DNA of 5,825 bases from Minisyncoccota bacterium (lineage in GTDB: Bacteria; Verrucomicrobiota; Lentisphaeria; Oligosphaerales; MVZH01): assembly GCA_021734725.1 (NCBI GenBank), contig JAIPIM010000265.1, positions 1 through 5,825 on the forward strand. Reading direction: 5' to 3'. Shown here one piece after another: positions 5,771-5,825 of the stretch. Each line of letters opens with the position of its first letter. Positions within the stretch are counted from its first letter, which is position 1. Below the pieces are notes generated by a model. The model made no database searches. It worked only from the letters and a program-made list of their open reading frames with translations, and had not been told where the DNA came from. The position numbers and the translations under genes were made by a program.

Positions 5771-5825
5771 CTTATATCCGTACCAACACTTTTCCGCCAA
5801 TGTTCTCACGGATTCAGTAGATTTG

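Noticed and set aside
5568..5815. 9-bp inverted repeat GAATCCGTG/CACGGATTC flanking the repeat element
   Set aside because: The arms are at unequal distances from the element ends and do not extend; a match of this length is plausible by chance in a few hundred bases.

Overview
The window looks like a bacterial chromosome segment of moderate GC, about half by eye. It is dominated by one co-directional, minus-strand gene cluster that reads from right to left: nifU (5288-4392), nifS (4395-3214), purE (3189-2683), an exported S41/C-terminal-processing-protease-like protein (2579-1464) and a second exported protein that resembles a degenerate gluzincin peptidase (1467-205). The spacing is tight: a 4-base ATGA overlap at nifU/nifS, 23-24 bases at nifS/purE, about 100 bases before the S41-like gene, and another ATGA overlap between the last two genes. 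A single transcript is therefore likely. A good sigma70-type promoter (5401-5429, minus strand) lies about 110 bases upstream of nifU.

The first two genes form a complete NIF-type iron-sulfur assembly pair. NifS removes sulfur from cysteine, and the three-domain NifU carries the scaffold and cluster-transfer sites. No nitrogenase genes are visible, so a general housekeeping role is likely, as in several anaerobes and microaerophiles. PurE is a normal class I N5-CAIR mutase of de novo purine synthesis. The last two genes are different in kind. Both encode Sec-exported proteins related to proteases, and in both the residues expected to be catalytic appear to be replaced. The S41-like protein has Gly and Asn where the Ser/Lys dyad should be. 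The last protein has HRVAR and DGLA where HExxH and EGLA would be expected.

The flanks hold non-coding structure. At the right, 5636-5770 is a small repeat element: two identical 29-bp direct repeats and a diverged inverted copy that gives about 40-bp terminal inverted repeats. At the left, a perfect 21-bp inverted repeat with a 10-base loop (16-67) lies about 140 bases beyond the last stop codon, and a smaller nested stem-loop sits around that stop codon.

Taxonomy cannot be fixed from this window. Full-length NifU/NifS used as a general system, secreted proteins of little-known type and dispersed palindromic repeats would fit a member of the PVC group (for example Kiritimatiellota or Lentisphaerota) or another anaerobic lineage, but this is only a weak inference.
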